Assembly: GCA_963831385.1 (NCBI GenBank)
Contig: CAWHPW010000009.1
Coordinates: forward strand, 51,023-115,022
Source: JACVRX01 sp963831385
GTDB lineage: Bacteria > Actinomycetota > Actinomycetes > Jiangellales > Jiangellaceae
DNA length: 64,000 nt
Direction of reading: 5' to 3'
This document shows, piece by piece, positions 33,983 through 42,931 of the stretch (positions are counted from its first letter, which is position 1; every line of letters begins with the position of its first letter). Below the pieces are notes generated by a model. The model worked only from the letters and a program-made list of their open reading frames with translations, made no database searches and was not told the DNA's origin. The position numbers and the translations under genes were made by a program.

Positions 33983-35170
33983 CTAGCATCGGTGACGCAG
34001 CACCGATGCCGTCGCAAGTGTCACGAGCAAACCGCCCGCGCCGGCGACGACGAGGGTGACCCGCGGCCCGGTGAGGTCGAGGAGCACCCCGCCGGCTAGG
34101 TAGGAGAACCCCGCGGCAAGACCGATGGCGCCATACAGGGTGCCGAACACCCGCCCGAGCAAGGCCGCCGGCACGGCGTGCTGGAGCATCGTGTTGGCGG
34201 CGACGTCCAAGGCCGCGATTCCAATGCCGCGCACCGCCTGCAGGGCGAATGCCGCGGCGACGGCCCAGGCCAGTCCGGTCAGCAGGTTGCCGGCACTCGC
34301 CGTCGCGAAACCGCTGATCAGAAGGACCACCATCGACATGCGCGTGTTGCCGCGGCCGATCAGTGCATAACCGATGAGAAGCCCCAGCCCAACCGCTGCC
34401 AGCAGTAGTCCGACGGCCGACACGCCAGCGTCCAAGGCATCGGTGGCCAGGAAGACCAGCGCGACGTCGTCGATCCCGCTGAACGCCACGACTCCGACGT
34501 AGCCGAGCGTGATCGCCCGCACGATTCGAGATCGCCACAGGTACGAAAGGCCGGCTCGGGCATCGCCGAGGAACGACGTCGGCGCCGAACGCTGCTCCCG
34601 CGCCAACGCCGGCATGACGCCGAGCAGTGCTGCCGATACGAGAAAGCTGGCGACGTCGACCAGCAGAGCTCCGCGGATTCCCCACAGCGGAATGGCAACC
34701 GCCGCCGCTAGCGGCCCGACGGCCTCACCGAGGTTGGTGCCGAGTCCGACGGCTGCGTTCGCGCTCGGTAGGTCCTCGGCCCGAACGAGTTGTGGCACCG
34801 CCGCTCGGGACGCCGGTTGGAATACGTGAGCGACGCCAGACCGCATCCCGACGAGGATCAACAGCATCGGCAGGCTGGGCAGCCACAATGCGGTGACCGC
34901 GACGAGTGCCGCCTGCGCCAGCTCACAACCCACCATGACCCGCTTCAGGTCGAACCGGTCGCTGACCGTCCCGGCCAGCGGGCCGAGCAGCGCCGGTGCG
35001 AAGTCGCCGACCAGCAGCAGCACAGCGACCGCAAGGGCCTGCCCGGTCGACTGCGCGACATAGAGCATCAGCGCGACCAGGCTCAGCGAGTCACCGAAGT
35101 ACGAGATGGTGCGAGCGGCCCACAGCCGGCGGAACGGCTGGTTCGTTCGCAACAGGGCCAGGCTCGACAC
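33983..35170 (-). CDS. MFS transporter
   Basis: A 395-residue integral membrane protein with about 12 hydrophobic helices. The N-terminus is MFS type 3-like: LLRTNQPFRRLWAARTISYFGDSLSLVALMLYV, followed by a loop GPLAGTVSDRFDLKRVMVG with the family's DR-x-x-x-R/K motif. Similar proteins export drugs or siderophores. A GTG at 35170 with AGGA 8 bases upstream is favoured; an ATG at 35179 adds three residues. It is divergent from pntA with only 65 bases between, so the promoters overlap. Confidence 0.9.
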   Translation of the reverse strand: MSSLALLRTNQPFRRLWAARTISYFGDSLSLVALMLYVAQSTGQALAVAVLLLVGDFAPALLGPLAGTVSDRFDLKRVMVGCELAQAALVAVTALWLPSLPMLLILVGMRSGVAHVFQPASRAAVPQLVRAEDLPSANAAVGLGTNLGEAVGPLAAAVAIPLWGIRGALLVDVASFLVSAALLGVMPALAREQRSAPTSFLGDARAGLSYLWRSRIVRAITLGYVGVVAFSGIDDVALVFLATDALDAGVSAVGLLLAAVGLGLLIGYALIGRGNTRMSMVVLLISGFATASAGNLLTGLAWAVAAAFALQAVRGIGIAALDVAANTMLQHAVPAALLGRVFGTLYGAIGLAAGFSYLAGGVLLDLTGPRVTLVVAGAGGLLVTLATASVLRHRC

Positions 35171-35235
35171 CCGGCACATCCTGCATTCATCGGCGCGGGC
35201 CGCTCCGCAGAGACCCACGGGTAACGTGCGGCTCG

Positions 35236-36369
35236 ATGAAGGTCCTGGTCGCCCGCGAGTCGGTGCCGCACGAACGCCGGGTCGCGGTCGTCCCGGAACT
35301 CGTCGGGCGGCTGACCGGCGCTGGGCTGGACGTCCTTGTCGAGGTTGGTGCCGGCGCGGGTGCGCTGCATGCCGACGAGACGTATGTCGCAGCAGGTGCG
35401 ACGGTGGTGTCCGACGGCGACGGCCCGTTGTCCGGTGCCGACGTCGTCGTCTCGGTGCAACCGCTGCCGGTGGGCCGCGCCCGGCACCTTCGCCGCGGCG
35501 CCGTGACGATCTCGTTCTTGCCGACGACCCAAGACATGCGCCTGGTCCGGACGTACCGCGACGCCGACGTGACGGCCTTCTCGTTGGAACTGGTGCCGCG
35601 GATCTCCCGGGCGCAGTCCATGGACGCTCTGTCGTCCCAAGCATTGGTCGCCGGGTACCGCGCCGCGTTGGTCGCGGCCGAGCGGCTGCCGAGGTTCTTT
35701 CCGCTGTTCATGACCGCGGCGGGAACGGTGCCGCCGGCCCGAGTACTCGTGTTGGGGGCAGGCGTCGCTGGACTGCAGGCGATCGCGACCGCTCGTCGGC
35801 TCGGTGCGCAGGTCGAGGCGTACGACGTCCGGACTGCCGCGGCGGAGGAGGTCCGTAGCCTGGGCGCCCGGTTCGTGGAGATCGACTTGCCGAGTCTCGA
35901 AGGCGAGGGCGGGTACGCGCGGGAGATGACCGAAGAGCGGGCCAAGCTCCAGCGCAAACTGCTCGCTCCGCACGTCGCTGCGGCGGACGCCCTGATCACG
36001 ACCGCTGCCGTGCCTGGTCGGCCGGCACCGCTGCTAGTCGAGCGGTCAGCGGTGGAGGCCATGAAACCGGGCAGCGTCGTGGTCGATCTCGCCGCCGAGT
36101 CCGGCGGCAATGTCGACGGCTCACGCCCAGGCGAAGAAGTCAGGGTCGGCTCGGCACTGGTCTGGGGAGCTCGGAACGTCGCCAGTGAGATGCCCGTGCA
36201 CGCGAGTCGCCTCTATGCGGCCAATGTCGTCGAGCTGCTGCTGTTGATGACCCGCGATGGTCGGGTGGAACCAGACTTCACCGACGAGATCGTCGACGGT
36301 GCATGCGTGACCCACGGCGGTGTCGTCCGGCACGGATACACCCGGGATCTGCTGGGCGAGGTGGGCTGA
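35236..36369 (+). CDS. pntA: NAD(P) transhydrogenase subunit alpha, NAD(H)-binding part 1
   Basis: A 377-residue soluble domain I protein. It starts MKVLVARESVPHERRVAVVPE and has the Rossmann motif VLVLGAGVAGLQAIATARRLGA near 170 and LITTAAVPGRPAPLLVERSAV, as in PntAA and alanine dehydrogenase-like enzymes. The proton-pumping transhydrogenase moves hydride between NADH and NADP+ using the proton gradient. The alpha subunit is split in two genes, as in many actinobacteria. Its stop overlaps the next ATG by one base. Confidence 0.93.
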   Translation: MKVLVARESVPHERRVAVVPELVGRLTGAGLDVLVEVGAGAGALHADETYVAAGATVVSDGDGPLSGADVVVSVQPLPVGRARHLRRGAVTISFLPTTQDMRLVRTYRDADVTAFSLELVPRISRAQSMDALSSQALVAGYRAALVAAERLPRFFPLFMTAAGTVPPARVLVLGAGVAGLQAIATARRLGAQVEAYDVRTAAAEEVRSLGARFVEIDLPSLEGEGGYAREMTEERAKLQRKLLAPHVAAADALITTAAVPGRPAPLLVERSAVEAMKPGSVVVDLAAESGGNVDGSRPGEEVRVGSALVWGARNVASEMPVHASRLYAANVVELLLLMTRDGRVEPDFTDEIVDGACVTHGGVVRHGYTRDLLGEVG

Positions 36370-36665
36370 TGAATGCACCGGTCGCCTTGCTGACCATCTT
36401 CGTGCTCGCGGTGTTCGTCGGATTCGAGGTCGTGTCGAAGGTGTCCTCGACCCTGCACACCCCACTGATGTCCGGCGCCAACGCCATTCACGGGATCATC
36501 CTGGTCGGTGCCGTGATCGTGGCCGGCCGCGCAGAGGCGACCGCCGTGCTGATTGTCGCGTTGGTCGCCGTCGTCCTGGCAACGGTCAATCTCGTCGGCG
36601 GATTCGTCGTGACAGATCGCATGTTGGAGATGTTCCGGGCCCGACGGGCGGACGGCGCCGAGTGA
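36369..36665 (+). CDS. pntAB: NAD(P) transhydrogenase subunit alpha, membrane part 2
   Basis: A 98-residue membrane protein with three helices: ALLTIFVLAVFVGFEVVSKV, LMSGANAIHGIILVGAVIVA and VLIVALVAVVLATVNLVGG. HTPLMSGANAIHG matches the conserved segment of PntAB. It forms part of the proton channel with PntB. It overlaps the pntA stop (TGATG) and the pntB start (GTGA), so the three are translationally coupled. Confidence 0.92.
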   Translation: MNAPVALLTIFVLAVFVGFEVVSKVSSTLHTPLMSGANAIHGIILVGAVIVAGRAEATAVLIVALVAVVLATVNLVGGFVVTDRMLEMFRARRADGAE

Positions 36666-38032
36666 TACCAGTCTGGGCCCAGCTGGGCTATCTAGTTGCG
36701 GCTGTCTGCTTCATTCTCGCGCTCAAGGGGTTGTCGTCGCCGCGGAGCGCTCGCCGCGGGAATCACCTTGGTGCTGTCGGAGCGTTGATTGCTCTTGCCG
36801 TGACGTTCGTCGTCTACGAGGTTCGCAACCTGGTCTGGATTCTCGCCGCGATCGTGCTGGGCACGGTCGTCGGCGTCTTGTTCGCGCGGCGGGTCGCGAT
36901 GACCGCGATGCCCCAGCTGGTCGCGCTGTTCAACGGAGTTGGCGGCGGCGCGGCGGCACTGGTCGCGTTGCTCGAGTTGTCCGAGGAATCCCAGACCACA
37001 CCGCGCCTCGTGGCAGTTGCGTTCACGGTGCTCGTGGGCGCGGTGTCGTTCTCCGGATCGGCGGTGACGTTCGCCAAACTGCAGGAGCTCATGACCGGCC
37101 GCCCGATTGTCTTCCGAGGCGGCCAGTTCGTCTCCGCCGCGGTGCTCGTGACGGCAGCCGCGTTGGTCGTGGCGGTGGCGGGCACCGGGAGTGTGACGTT
37201 CGCATTGGCTCTCGCCATCGCCGGGCTGATCTTCGGGGTGCTGCTCGTGTTGCCCGTCGGCGGCGCCGACGTCCCGATCGTCATCTCGTTACTCAATGCG
37301 TTCACCGGGCTCGCTGTCGCGGCCGGCGGCTACGTCTTGGACAACGCGCTCCTCCTGGTGGCGGGCACGCTAGTCGGTGCGAGCGGCACCATCCTCACCC
37401 GGCTGATGGCGCAAGCCATGGGCCGATCCGTGACGTCTATCTTGTTCGGCGCGTTCGCGGGCGGATCAACCGCAGGCAGCATAGGTACTGGCAGCGACCG
37501 ACCCGTTCGCTCTGCCGGCCCGGAGGACGTCGCGATCCTGCTCGACTTCGCCCGCCGCGTCATCATCGTGCCCGGCTACGGACTGGCCGTGGCGCAAGCG
37601 CAGCACACCGTGCACGAGCTGGCCGACCTGCTCGAAGGACGCGGCGTCGAGGTCTCCTACGCGATCCACCCGGTCGCGGGCCGCATGCCTGGGCACATGA
37701 ACGTGCTCCTCGCCGAGGCCAACGTTCCCTACGAGCAGCTGCGCGAAATGGATGCGGCCAACCCGGAGCTGCGGTCCGCCGACGTCGCCCTCGTCGTCGG
37801 AGCCAACGACGTCGTGAATCCGGCGGCGCGCAACTCGCCCGGCTCGCCGATTTACGGCATGCCCATCCTCGACGCGGACCAGGCCAAGGCCGTGGTCTTC
37901 CTGAAGCGGTCGATGCGGCCGGGGTTTGCCGGCATCGAGAACGAACTTCTCTACGACCCCCGCACGACGCTGCTTTTTGGCGACGCCAAGGAGTCGCTCA
38001 CCAGGCTGGTCGCCGCCCTCAAGGCCATCTGA
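36662..38032 (+). CDS. pntB: NAD(P) transhydrogenase subunit beta
   Basis: A 456-residue protein. About nine helices make up the first 260 residues (LVALFNGVGGGAAALVALLE is characteristic), then a soluble NADP(H)-binding domain with VIIVPGYGLAVAQAQHTVHEL, YAIHPVAGRMPGHMNVLLAE, VALVVGANDVVNPAAR and VFLKRSMRPGFAGIEN. It completes the proton-translocating transhydrogenase, a main source of NADPH beside Zwf. The GTG at 36662 overlaps the previous stop. The 88-bp palindrome copy 2 begins 11 bases after its TGA and may act as the operon's terminator. Confidence 0.95.
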   Translation: MIPVWAQLGYLVAAVCFILALKGLSSPRSARRGNHLGAVGALIALAVTFVVYEVRNLVWILAAIVLGTVVGVLFARRVAMTAMPQLVALFNGVGGGAAALVALLELSEESQTTPRLVAVAFTVLVGAVSFSGSAVTFAKLQELMTGRPIVFRGGQFVSAAVLVTAAALVVAVAGTGSVTFALALAIAGLIFGVLLVLPVGGADVPIVISLLNAFTGLAVAAGGYVLDNALLLVAGTLVGASGTILTRLMAQAMGRSVTSILFGAFAGGSTAGSIGTGSDRPVRSAGPEDVAILLDFARRVIIVPGYGLAVAQAQHTVHELADLLEGRGVEVSYAIHPVAGRMPGHMNVLLAEANVPYEQLREMDAANPELRSADVALVVGANDVVNPAARNSPGSPIYGMPILDADQAKAVVFLKRSMRPGFAGIENELLYDPRTTLLFGDAKESLTRLVAALKAI

Positions 38033-38043
38033 GCGGCCCCTCA

Positions 38044-38131
38044 GAATGACCACGTTCACCATGCCTGTCCATACATCACCAGGCCTACAAGCCTGGTGAT
38101 GTACCCACAGGGGTGGTGAACGTGGTCATTC
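38044..38131. repeat. 88-bp palindromic element, copy 2
   Basis: Same structure as 23591-23678: identical 18-base outer arms and inner arms TACATCACCAGGC/GCCTGGTGATGTA, with five substitutions, all outside the arms (in the two spacers and the central loop). The palindrome can be extended by one base on each side (38043 A, 38132 T) and is then flanked by CTC on both sides. It sits between pntB and an MBL-fold gene. Confidence 0.9.
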
Positions 38132-38136
38132 TCTCG

Positions 38137-39021
38137 ATGAGCAAGGTGCTAGGTGGGGTAGACCGAAAACTGTCGGGCAATGATGGAGTCGTGGACAGTG
38201 CCTGGACGGAAATCGGCGCCGGCATCCTGGTCCGGCGGTACGCCGCGCTGAACCAGACGCTCGGGGTCGTGATCGGCAGCGAGGCATGCCTCGTCGTCGA
38301 TACCGGTCGCGACGAGGTTCACGGCGCCGAGCTGGCAGCGGCGATCAGAACGGTGACACCGCTGCCGTGGATTGCGATGATCACCCACTCACACTGGGAT
38401 CACTTCTTCGGCACGGCTTCGTTCTTGCCGTGCTCGATCTGGGCCCATCAGCGGTGCCGCGACGTCATCGCCGAACGCGCAGACGAAATGCGCGAGAGAG
38501 GGTTGCGGTACTACCGCGCAAGCGAAGACCCGAGGTCAGCTGCCACCCTCAGCACCGCTCGGGCCGTAGTGCCGACAGACCTGTTGACGGATCGGACCGT
38601 CGTCGATCTGGGCGGTCGCAGCGTCACGTTGTCGCATCTGGGTCGGGGCCACACGGACAACGACATCATCGTCGACGTCGATGGCGGCGCAACGATCTTC
38701 GCCGGTGATCTGGTCGAGCAGGGTGCGCCGCCGGTGTTCGGCGCCGACGCGTACCCGGCAGAGTGGCCGTCGACGTTGGATCGTGTCCTCAGCCTCGATC
38801 CGCAGGTCGTCGTTCCGGGACATGGTGAACCTGTCGACGCATCGTTCGTTCGCACCCAGCGCGACGAACTCGATGTCGTCGCCGCGCTCGTCCGTGCCGT
38901 GTCAGTTGGGGAGCTGACCGAAGCCGAGGCTGTACAGCGGTCGCCGTACCCGGAGGATGTGACGCTGTCAGCTCTCAGCCTTTCTCAGCCGAATCGGTTC
39001 GGTCAGCCGACGATGCCGTAG
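38137..39021 (+). CDS. MBL-fold metallohydrolase
   Basis: A protein of about 294 residues. The metallo-beta-lactamase motif is MITHSHWDHFFGTASFL (HxHxDH), followed by LSHLGRGHTDNDIIVDVDGG with the next histidine, IFAGDLVEQGAPPVFG with the bridging aspartate and VVVPGHGEPVDASFV with the last histidine. The class is broad (hydrolases of lactones, thioesters, lactams). The start is uncertain: the ATG at 38137 lacks a ribosome site, and a GTG at 38191 (VDSAWTEIGAGILV) better fits the family N-terminus. Its end overlaps the end of upp by 19 bases, tail to tail. Confidence 0.88.
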   Translation: MSKVLGGVDRKLSGNDGVVDSAWTEIGAGILVRRYAALNQTLGVVIGSEACLVVDTGRDEVHGAELAAAIRTVTPLPWIAMITHSHWDHFFGTASFLPCSIWAHQRCRDVIAERADEMRERGLRYYRASEDPRSAATLSTARAVVPTDLLTDRTVVDLGGRSVTLSHLGRGHTDNDIIVDVDGGATIFAGDLVEQGAPPVFGADAYPAEWPSTLDRVLSLDPQVVVPGHGEPVDASFVRTQRDELDVVAALVRAVSVGELTEAEAVQRSPYPEDVTLSALSLSQPNRFGQPTMP

Positions 39022-39644
39022 AGCCGATCCCCGGCGTCACCGAGTCCCGGAACGATGTAACCCTTGTCGTTCAGCCGTTCGTCCAAGGCAGCAGTCACGA
39101 TAGTGACAGGCGCCGCGAGCTCGGCAGTCTCCTGCTCGAGGTATGCGACGCCCTCCGGCGCTGCGAGCAGGCAGACCGCGGTGATTTGATCGGCACCGCG
39201 ATCGGCCACGAAGCGAATCGCCGCAGCCAATGTGCCTCCCGTGGCGAGCATCGGATCGAGCAGGTAGCACTGCCGGCCGGTGAGATCGTCCGGGAGCCTG
39301 GTCGCATACGTCGTCGCCTGCAGGGTGCGCTCGTCGCGGATCATCCCGAGGAAACCGATCTCGGCAGTCGGCAGTAACCGTGCCATCCCGTCGAGCATGC
39401 CCAATCCGGCCCGCAGGATCGGCACGACCAAAGGCTTGGGAGCTGACAGCTTCACGCCATCGGCCGGCCCGACCGGAGTCGTGATGCGCACCGGAGCAAC
39501 TCGGGCATCGCGGGTGGCCTCGTACGCGAGCAACGTCACCAGCTCGTCGGCGAGCAGGCGAAATGTCGGTGATTCCGTACGCTCATCGCGCAAGACGGTC
39601 AGCTTGTGTGCGACGAGGGGGTGCTCCACGACCTGCAGGCGCAT
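39003..39644 (-). CDS. upp: Uracil phosphoribosyltransferase
   Basis: A 213-residue enzyme that makes UMP from uracil and PRPP in pyrimidine salvage. It starts MRLQVVEHPLVAHKLTVLRD and has VVPILRAGLGMLDGM, YLLDPMLATGGTLAAAIRFV (the PRPP-binding loop) and the C-terminal YIVPGLGDAGDRLYG uracil-binding segment. The length is normal for the family. It is divergent from the small gene at 39771. Confidence 0.96.
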   Translation of the reverse strand: MRLQVVEHPLVAHKLTVLRDERTESPTFRLLADELVTLLAYEATRDARVAPVRITTPVGPADGVKLSAPKPLVVPILRAGLGMLDGMARLLPTAEIGFLGMIRDERTLQATTYATRLPDDLTGRQCYLLDPMLATGGTLAAAIRFVADRGADQITAVCLLAAPEGVAYLEQETAELAAPVTIVTAALDERLNDKGYIVPGLGDAGDRLYGIVG

Positions 39645-39720
39645 GGCGCGAACTTATCGCCTGCGCCCTCGTCGAGCACTCGGGTCGACCGCCGACCCGG
39701 CGCGGTGCTAGCGTCGCAAC

Positions 39721-39760
39721 CGCTCGTGTGCGAACGCCGTTGAACGCTCGTGTACGAACA
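39721..39760 (+). repeat. Direct repeat pair upstream of a small gene
   Basis: CGCTCGTGTGCGAACG (39721-39736) recurs as CGCTCGTGTACGAACA (39745-39760), 14 of 16 bases the same and 24 bases apart. It ends directly at the AGGAGG ribosome site of the gene at 39771 and lies 77 bases upstream of upp. The spacing is compatible with a regulator bound on one face of the helix, but nothing is known. Confidence 0.4.
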
Positions 39761-39770
39761 AGGAGGCGCG

Positions 39771-40004
39771 ATGCCCGAGGGCGCGGTCCCTGCGTCGGAA
39801 CCTGCAGAGCTCGACCCGATGGGCATCACGACCGGGCCATGCCGGCCCGGGCATCCGGCCCGAGATCCCGAGCGGCTGCGCCGCCGAGCCCTCTTTCTCC
39901 GCGAACTCTCCCAAGCTCGAGCGGCGTTCATGCGCACGACATCGTGGCGAGTGATGACCGCCCGGGCGCGGGCCCGTAAGCGACAGACGAGCTTCGGGGC
40001 GTGA
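39771..40004 (+). CDS. Small basic protein of unknown function
   Basis: A 77-residue protein with an ideal AGGAGG site 5 bases before the ATG, the main reason to accept it. The first third is acidic and proline-rich, the second half very basic (RDPERLRRRALFLRELSQAR and TARARARKRQTSFGA), so nucleic-acid binding is possible. No family was recognised. It is followed 24 bases later by tadA. Confidence 0.6.
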   Translation: MPEGAVPASEPAELDPMGITTGPCRPGHPARDPERLRRRALFLRELSQARAAFMRTTSWRVMTARARARKRQTSFGA

Positions 40005-40028
40005 GTTCGTCGTTCCACCGGCTCAGGT

Positions 40029-40490
40029 TTGAGTGACGTGCACGTTCCAGCGATGCGCCTCGCGTTGGCGGAAGCCCAAGCAGCCCTGACGACCGACGAC
40101 GTGCCCATCGGTGCGGTAGTGCTCGGGCCCGATAGTGAAGTGATAAGCCGTGCCCGCAACGCGCGTGAAGCCGATGCGGATCCAACCGCACATGCCGAGA
40201 TCCTCGCCCTTCGGGCGGCTGCCGCCGCCGTGGGGTCCTGGCGTCTCGATGGCTGCACGCTGGTCGTGACGCTGGAGCCATGCGTGATGTGCGCGGGCGC
40301 CGCCGTGTTGGCCCGGGTGACCCGGCTGGTCTATGGGGCGCCCGATCCGAAGGCCGGCGCTGTCGGTTCGCTATGGGACCTTGTTCGCGACCGTCGGCTC
40401 AACCACCGCCCGGAGGTGGTGAGCGGGGTTCTCGCCGACGAATGCGCCGGATTGCTGCGCGACTTCTTCGACGCTCACCGGTCCCCTTAG
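40029..40490 (+). CDS. tadA: tRNA adenosine deaminase
   Basis: A 153-residue zinc-dependent deaminase that converts adenosine to inosine at the wobble position of tRNA-Arg(ACG). The zinc-site motifs are ADPTAHAEILALRAAA (HAE) and TLEPCVMCAGAAV (PCxxC); LVYGAPDPKAGAVGS is also typical of TadA. The start is taken as TTG at 40029; a GTG at 40038 would remove three residues. Confidence 0.93.
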   Translation: MSDVHVPAMRLALAEAQAALTTDDVPIGAVVLGPDSEVISRARNAREADADPTAHAEILALRAAAAAVGSWRLDGCTLVVTLEPCVMCAGAAVLARVTRLVYGAPDPKAGAVGSLWDLVRDRRLNHRPEVVSGVLADECAGLLRDFFDAHRSP

Positions 40491-40540
40491 GCGTCGTTAT
40501 GGCGTTCTTTCAGCCAGCTGTGCTCGGGTACTCTCGACGA

Positions 40541-40631
40541 CGGTGGCGTGTCCGAGCGGCCTAAGGAGCACGCCTCGAAAGCGTGTGAGGGGGCAACTCC
40601 TCCGTGGGTTCAAATCCCACCGCCACCGCCA
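40541..40631 (+). tRNA. tRNA-Ser (anticodon CGA)
   Basis: The acceptor arm GGTGGCG (40541-40547) pairs with CGCCACC (40621-40627). The anticodon stem-loop CACGCCTCGAAAGCGTG puts CGA at the anticodon, followed by a long variable arm typical of type II tRNAs and a T-arm loop GGGTTCAAATCCC. The discriminator is G, and CCA is encoded. The integrase operon begins just downstream, so its 3' end is the probable attachment site of the neighbouring island. Confidence 0.95.
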
Positions 40632-40713
40632 AGTCTCAGTGTCATCGCTGCAGGTCACAGCCACGGCGGATTGCGCCGACAGCGCGTTTAGGGCCGGATT
40701 GGTCACCAAATGG

Positions 40714-40917
40714 TCACGAGGACTCATTGTGCGGCCCGGCCGTCTTGCGCTTGTCAGCGCTGCGCTCGATCAGGATGTGGCGCCGCGCCTGCGCCTTCTC
40801 GGTGTCACTGGGTGATGATTCGGTCTCTACCACTGCCAGCGCGACGATAGGATCCTCCGCGTTGTGCGCGTCGATCAGGGCTTGCACGACCTCGGGTCGG
40901 ACTTCTTCATCGCTCAC
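40714..40917 (-). CDS. Small protein downstream of the integrase
   Basis: A 67-residue acidic-then-basic protein (EEVRPEVVQALIDAHNAEDP). Its GTG overlaps the integrase TGA (GTGA), so it is translated together with the integrase. The first 45 residues look helical. No family recognised. It ends 83 bases from the tRNA gene. Confidence 0.55.
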   Translation of the reverse strand: MSDEEVRPEVVQALIDAHNAEDPIVALAVVETESSPSDTEKAQARRHILIERSADKRKTAGPHNESS

Positions 40918-42081
40918 TGAGCGCCTCCCGTGACCAACGCAGCCACTCGGGCGGCTGCGGCGGCTTGCATGTCGAGGTCGACGTGCGAGTACGTGTCGAG
41001 GGTGATCGACACAGTCGCGTGGCCGAGCCGCTCCTGTACGACGCGGGGATGCACACCCGCCCGAAGCGCGAGAGTCGCGTGCGTGTGCCTCAGGTCGTGC
41101 AGGCGGATCGGCGGCAGCCCAGCCTGGCGGACCTCACGCTCGAAGTAGTAGGAGAACGTCTTCGGGTGCAAGGGCTGGCCGTCTTCGCGGCAGACCACAA
41201 GGTCGCCATCGTCATAGGCCTCACCCGCGGCGAGCCGCTCAGCCAACTGCCGGGCCCGGTGCTGCCGCAGTGTCGCCACCGTTGCAGGATCGAGTGCTAC
41301 TGACCGGCGGCCCTTTGCTGTCTTAGGCGTGCCCCACGCCATGCCCGGCTGGCCCTTGCGTTGCACGTCGGTCGTAATGAGAGTCCGGGTGATCCGCGCC
41401 ACCGCAGCGTCGAGGTCGACGTCTGACCAGCGCAGCCCGAGGACTTCGCCGCGGCGCATCCCAGTTGTGGCGAGCAGCACCACCCGCCGGCCAGCCTTGC
41501 GGTTGCGACGTGCTCCAAGAACCGACCGAGCTCGGCCCCCGTCCAGGTACGCATCTCTGTACGCGCCGACGGGCGAGGGGGTCGGCCGCTTCCGCGGGGT
41601 TGCGGACGATCGCCTGCCAGCGCACGGCATCCCGGAATGCCCGATGCAGGATTGTCGCGATGTAGCGCACTGAGCGACTTGATAGCGCGCGGCGTTCGGC
41701 GTCGCCGGTCAGAAGTTGCCCGTACAAAGCGTTGAGGTCGCCCGGAGTTAGATCCTGCACGCGGCGGCGCCCAATCATCCGGCCGGCGACGTGTAGGCGC
41801 AGGTTGCGGCGGTAGGACTCGAATGTGGCCGGTTTGACGGTGTACTCGATCGCCGGTAGCCACGTCTCGGTCAGGAAGGCGGCCACCGTTTGCCGCTTCG
41901 GTGCGACGTATGTCCGCTGCTCGAGCGACGTCAGGATCCGGGTCAGCTCAGCCTGCGCCCTCTTCCTTGTCGCGAACCCGCGGCGGCGGGTCTGCTTGCG
42001 CTCCCCAGTACCGCCGACGTCGGCGACGAGTGTCCAGGTGCCGTTCGGTTCCTGGCGCACGCTGCCACGGCGACCGCTCAC
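40914..42081 (-). pseudogene. int: Tyrosine recombinase (integrase), two frameshifts
   Basis: Corrected length about 389 residues. An N-terminal arm-binding region (RGSVRQEPNGTWTLVADVGG) and a SAM-like core-binding region (TVAAFLTETWLPAIEYTVKP) precede the catalytic domain: ATTGMRRGEVLGLRWSDVD with the first arginine, LHDLRHTHATLAL (HxxR) and RLGHATVSITLDTYSH with the late His and the nucleophile Tyr. The frame changes at a G-run at 41577-41581 and again near 41482; adding one base at each restores the family sequence. It should catalyse integration at the tRNA-Ser gene if intact. The GTG start at 42081 overlaps the upstream HTH gene stop. Confidence 0.85.
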
Positions 42082-42599
42082 TGACGTTCTCCCCTCGACT
42101 TGCGCCGCTGCGCTGGTGGTAGGAGACCGCGCAGCCGCGCCTCACGTATCCACGTGTGCACGGTCGGCACAGGCACGCCGTACTCAGCCGCCATCGCGGA
42201 CACCGGATGCGGCACCGCGCGCGCCCACAGCCGGTAGTGCTCGGCAACCAACCGAGAGAACTCCTCCGGTGCCATGCCCGCGGTGCGCTTGAGCGGCGGC
42301 AGCTTGGCCAGCTCTGCGTGAGGGTCCCCACCGTGTGTGAGGTTGGCCGAGTTCTCGATGGCGTCGACCCGTACCTTCCGCAGTTGATCGGCCGTCAGCG
42401 CCCCGGTCGTTAGCAGCAGCAGCCCGGTCAATACCAGCCGTCCAGACGATTCGTCTCGCCGAACCTGACTCCAGAGGGCGGCGCCCGGGACGGCAACGCC
42501 CTCGTGATAGCCGGTCCAAATGCCGCCGTGCTCTTGCGTCAGATGCTCTTCGTAGGCTCGGACCTCGGGCTCGTAGCGGATCCGCTTCCTCTGCGCCAC
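42078..42599 (-). CDS. Helix-turn-helix protein preceding the integrase
   Basis: A protein of about 173 residues if it starts at the GTG at 42599 (VAQRKRIRYEPEVRAYEEHL); the open frame extends to 42677. The C-terminus AAEYGVPVPTVHTWIREARLRGLLPP is a clear HTH with a Trp in the recognition helix; the middle is helical (GLLLLTTGALTADQLRKVRVD). Similar genes sit before integrases of actinobacterial integrative elements and are thought to regulate them. It overlaps the integrase start (GTGA). Confidence 0.7.
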   Translation of the reverse strand: MAQRKRIRYEPEVRAYEEHLTQEHGGIWTGYHEGVAVPGAALWSQVRRDESSGRLVLTGLLLLTTGALTADQLRKVRVDAIENSANLTHGGDPHAELAKLPPLKRTAGMAPEEFSRLVAEHYRLWARAVPHPVSAMAAEYGVPVPTVHTWIREARLRGLLPPAQRRKSRGERQ

Positions 42600-42738
42600 G
42601 GCCCGAGCGTAGATGCGTTCATCTTCGTTCGTCAAGGTCCGCAGATTACATTTGTGAGTGCGGCAAATTTGACTCATGATGCCCGCTGGGGTGTACTAGC
42701 TGGCACCAAATGAACCCCGCGGGATACATGGAGCAGCA

Positions 42739-42931
42739 GTGGATCAACTCATGTTCCGGCCCGAGGACGCCGCCCCGATCATCGGCGTCGGCCGCACGAC
42801 TCTGTTCACGCTGATGCGCGACGGTGAGATCGAGAGCGTCAAGGTCGGGCGCAGGCGGCTAATCCCGGCCGAGTCTCCGCGAGTACGTCGCGCGGGTGCG
42901 TCATGACCAGAAGCGACGGGTAGTCGTATGA
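42739..42931 (+). pseudogene. xis: Excisionase-like HTH gene with a frameshift
   Basis: A short protein: MFRPEDAAPIIGVGRTTLFT, then MRDGEIESVKVGRRRLIPAE, the MerR/excisionase-type winged helix. At about 42873 the frame changes: as read it ends at 42906, while the neighbouring frame continues LREYVARVRHDQKRR, typical for this family, to a TGA at 42929 that overlaps the next ATG (ATGA). This overlap supports the shifted frame as the original one. The likely role is directing integrase to excise the island. Confidence 0.7.
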
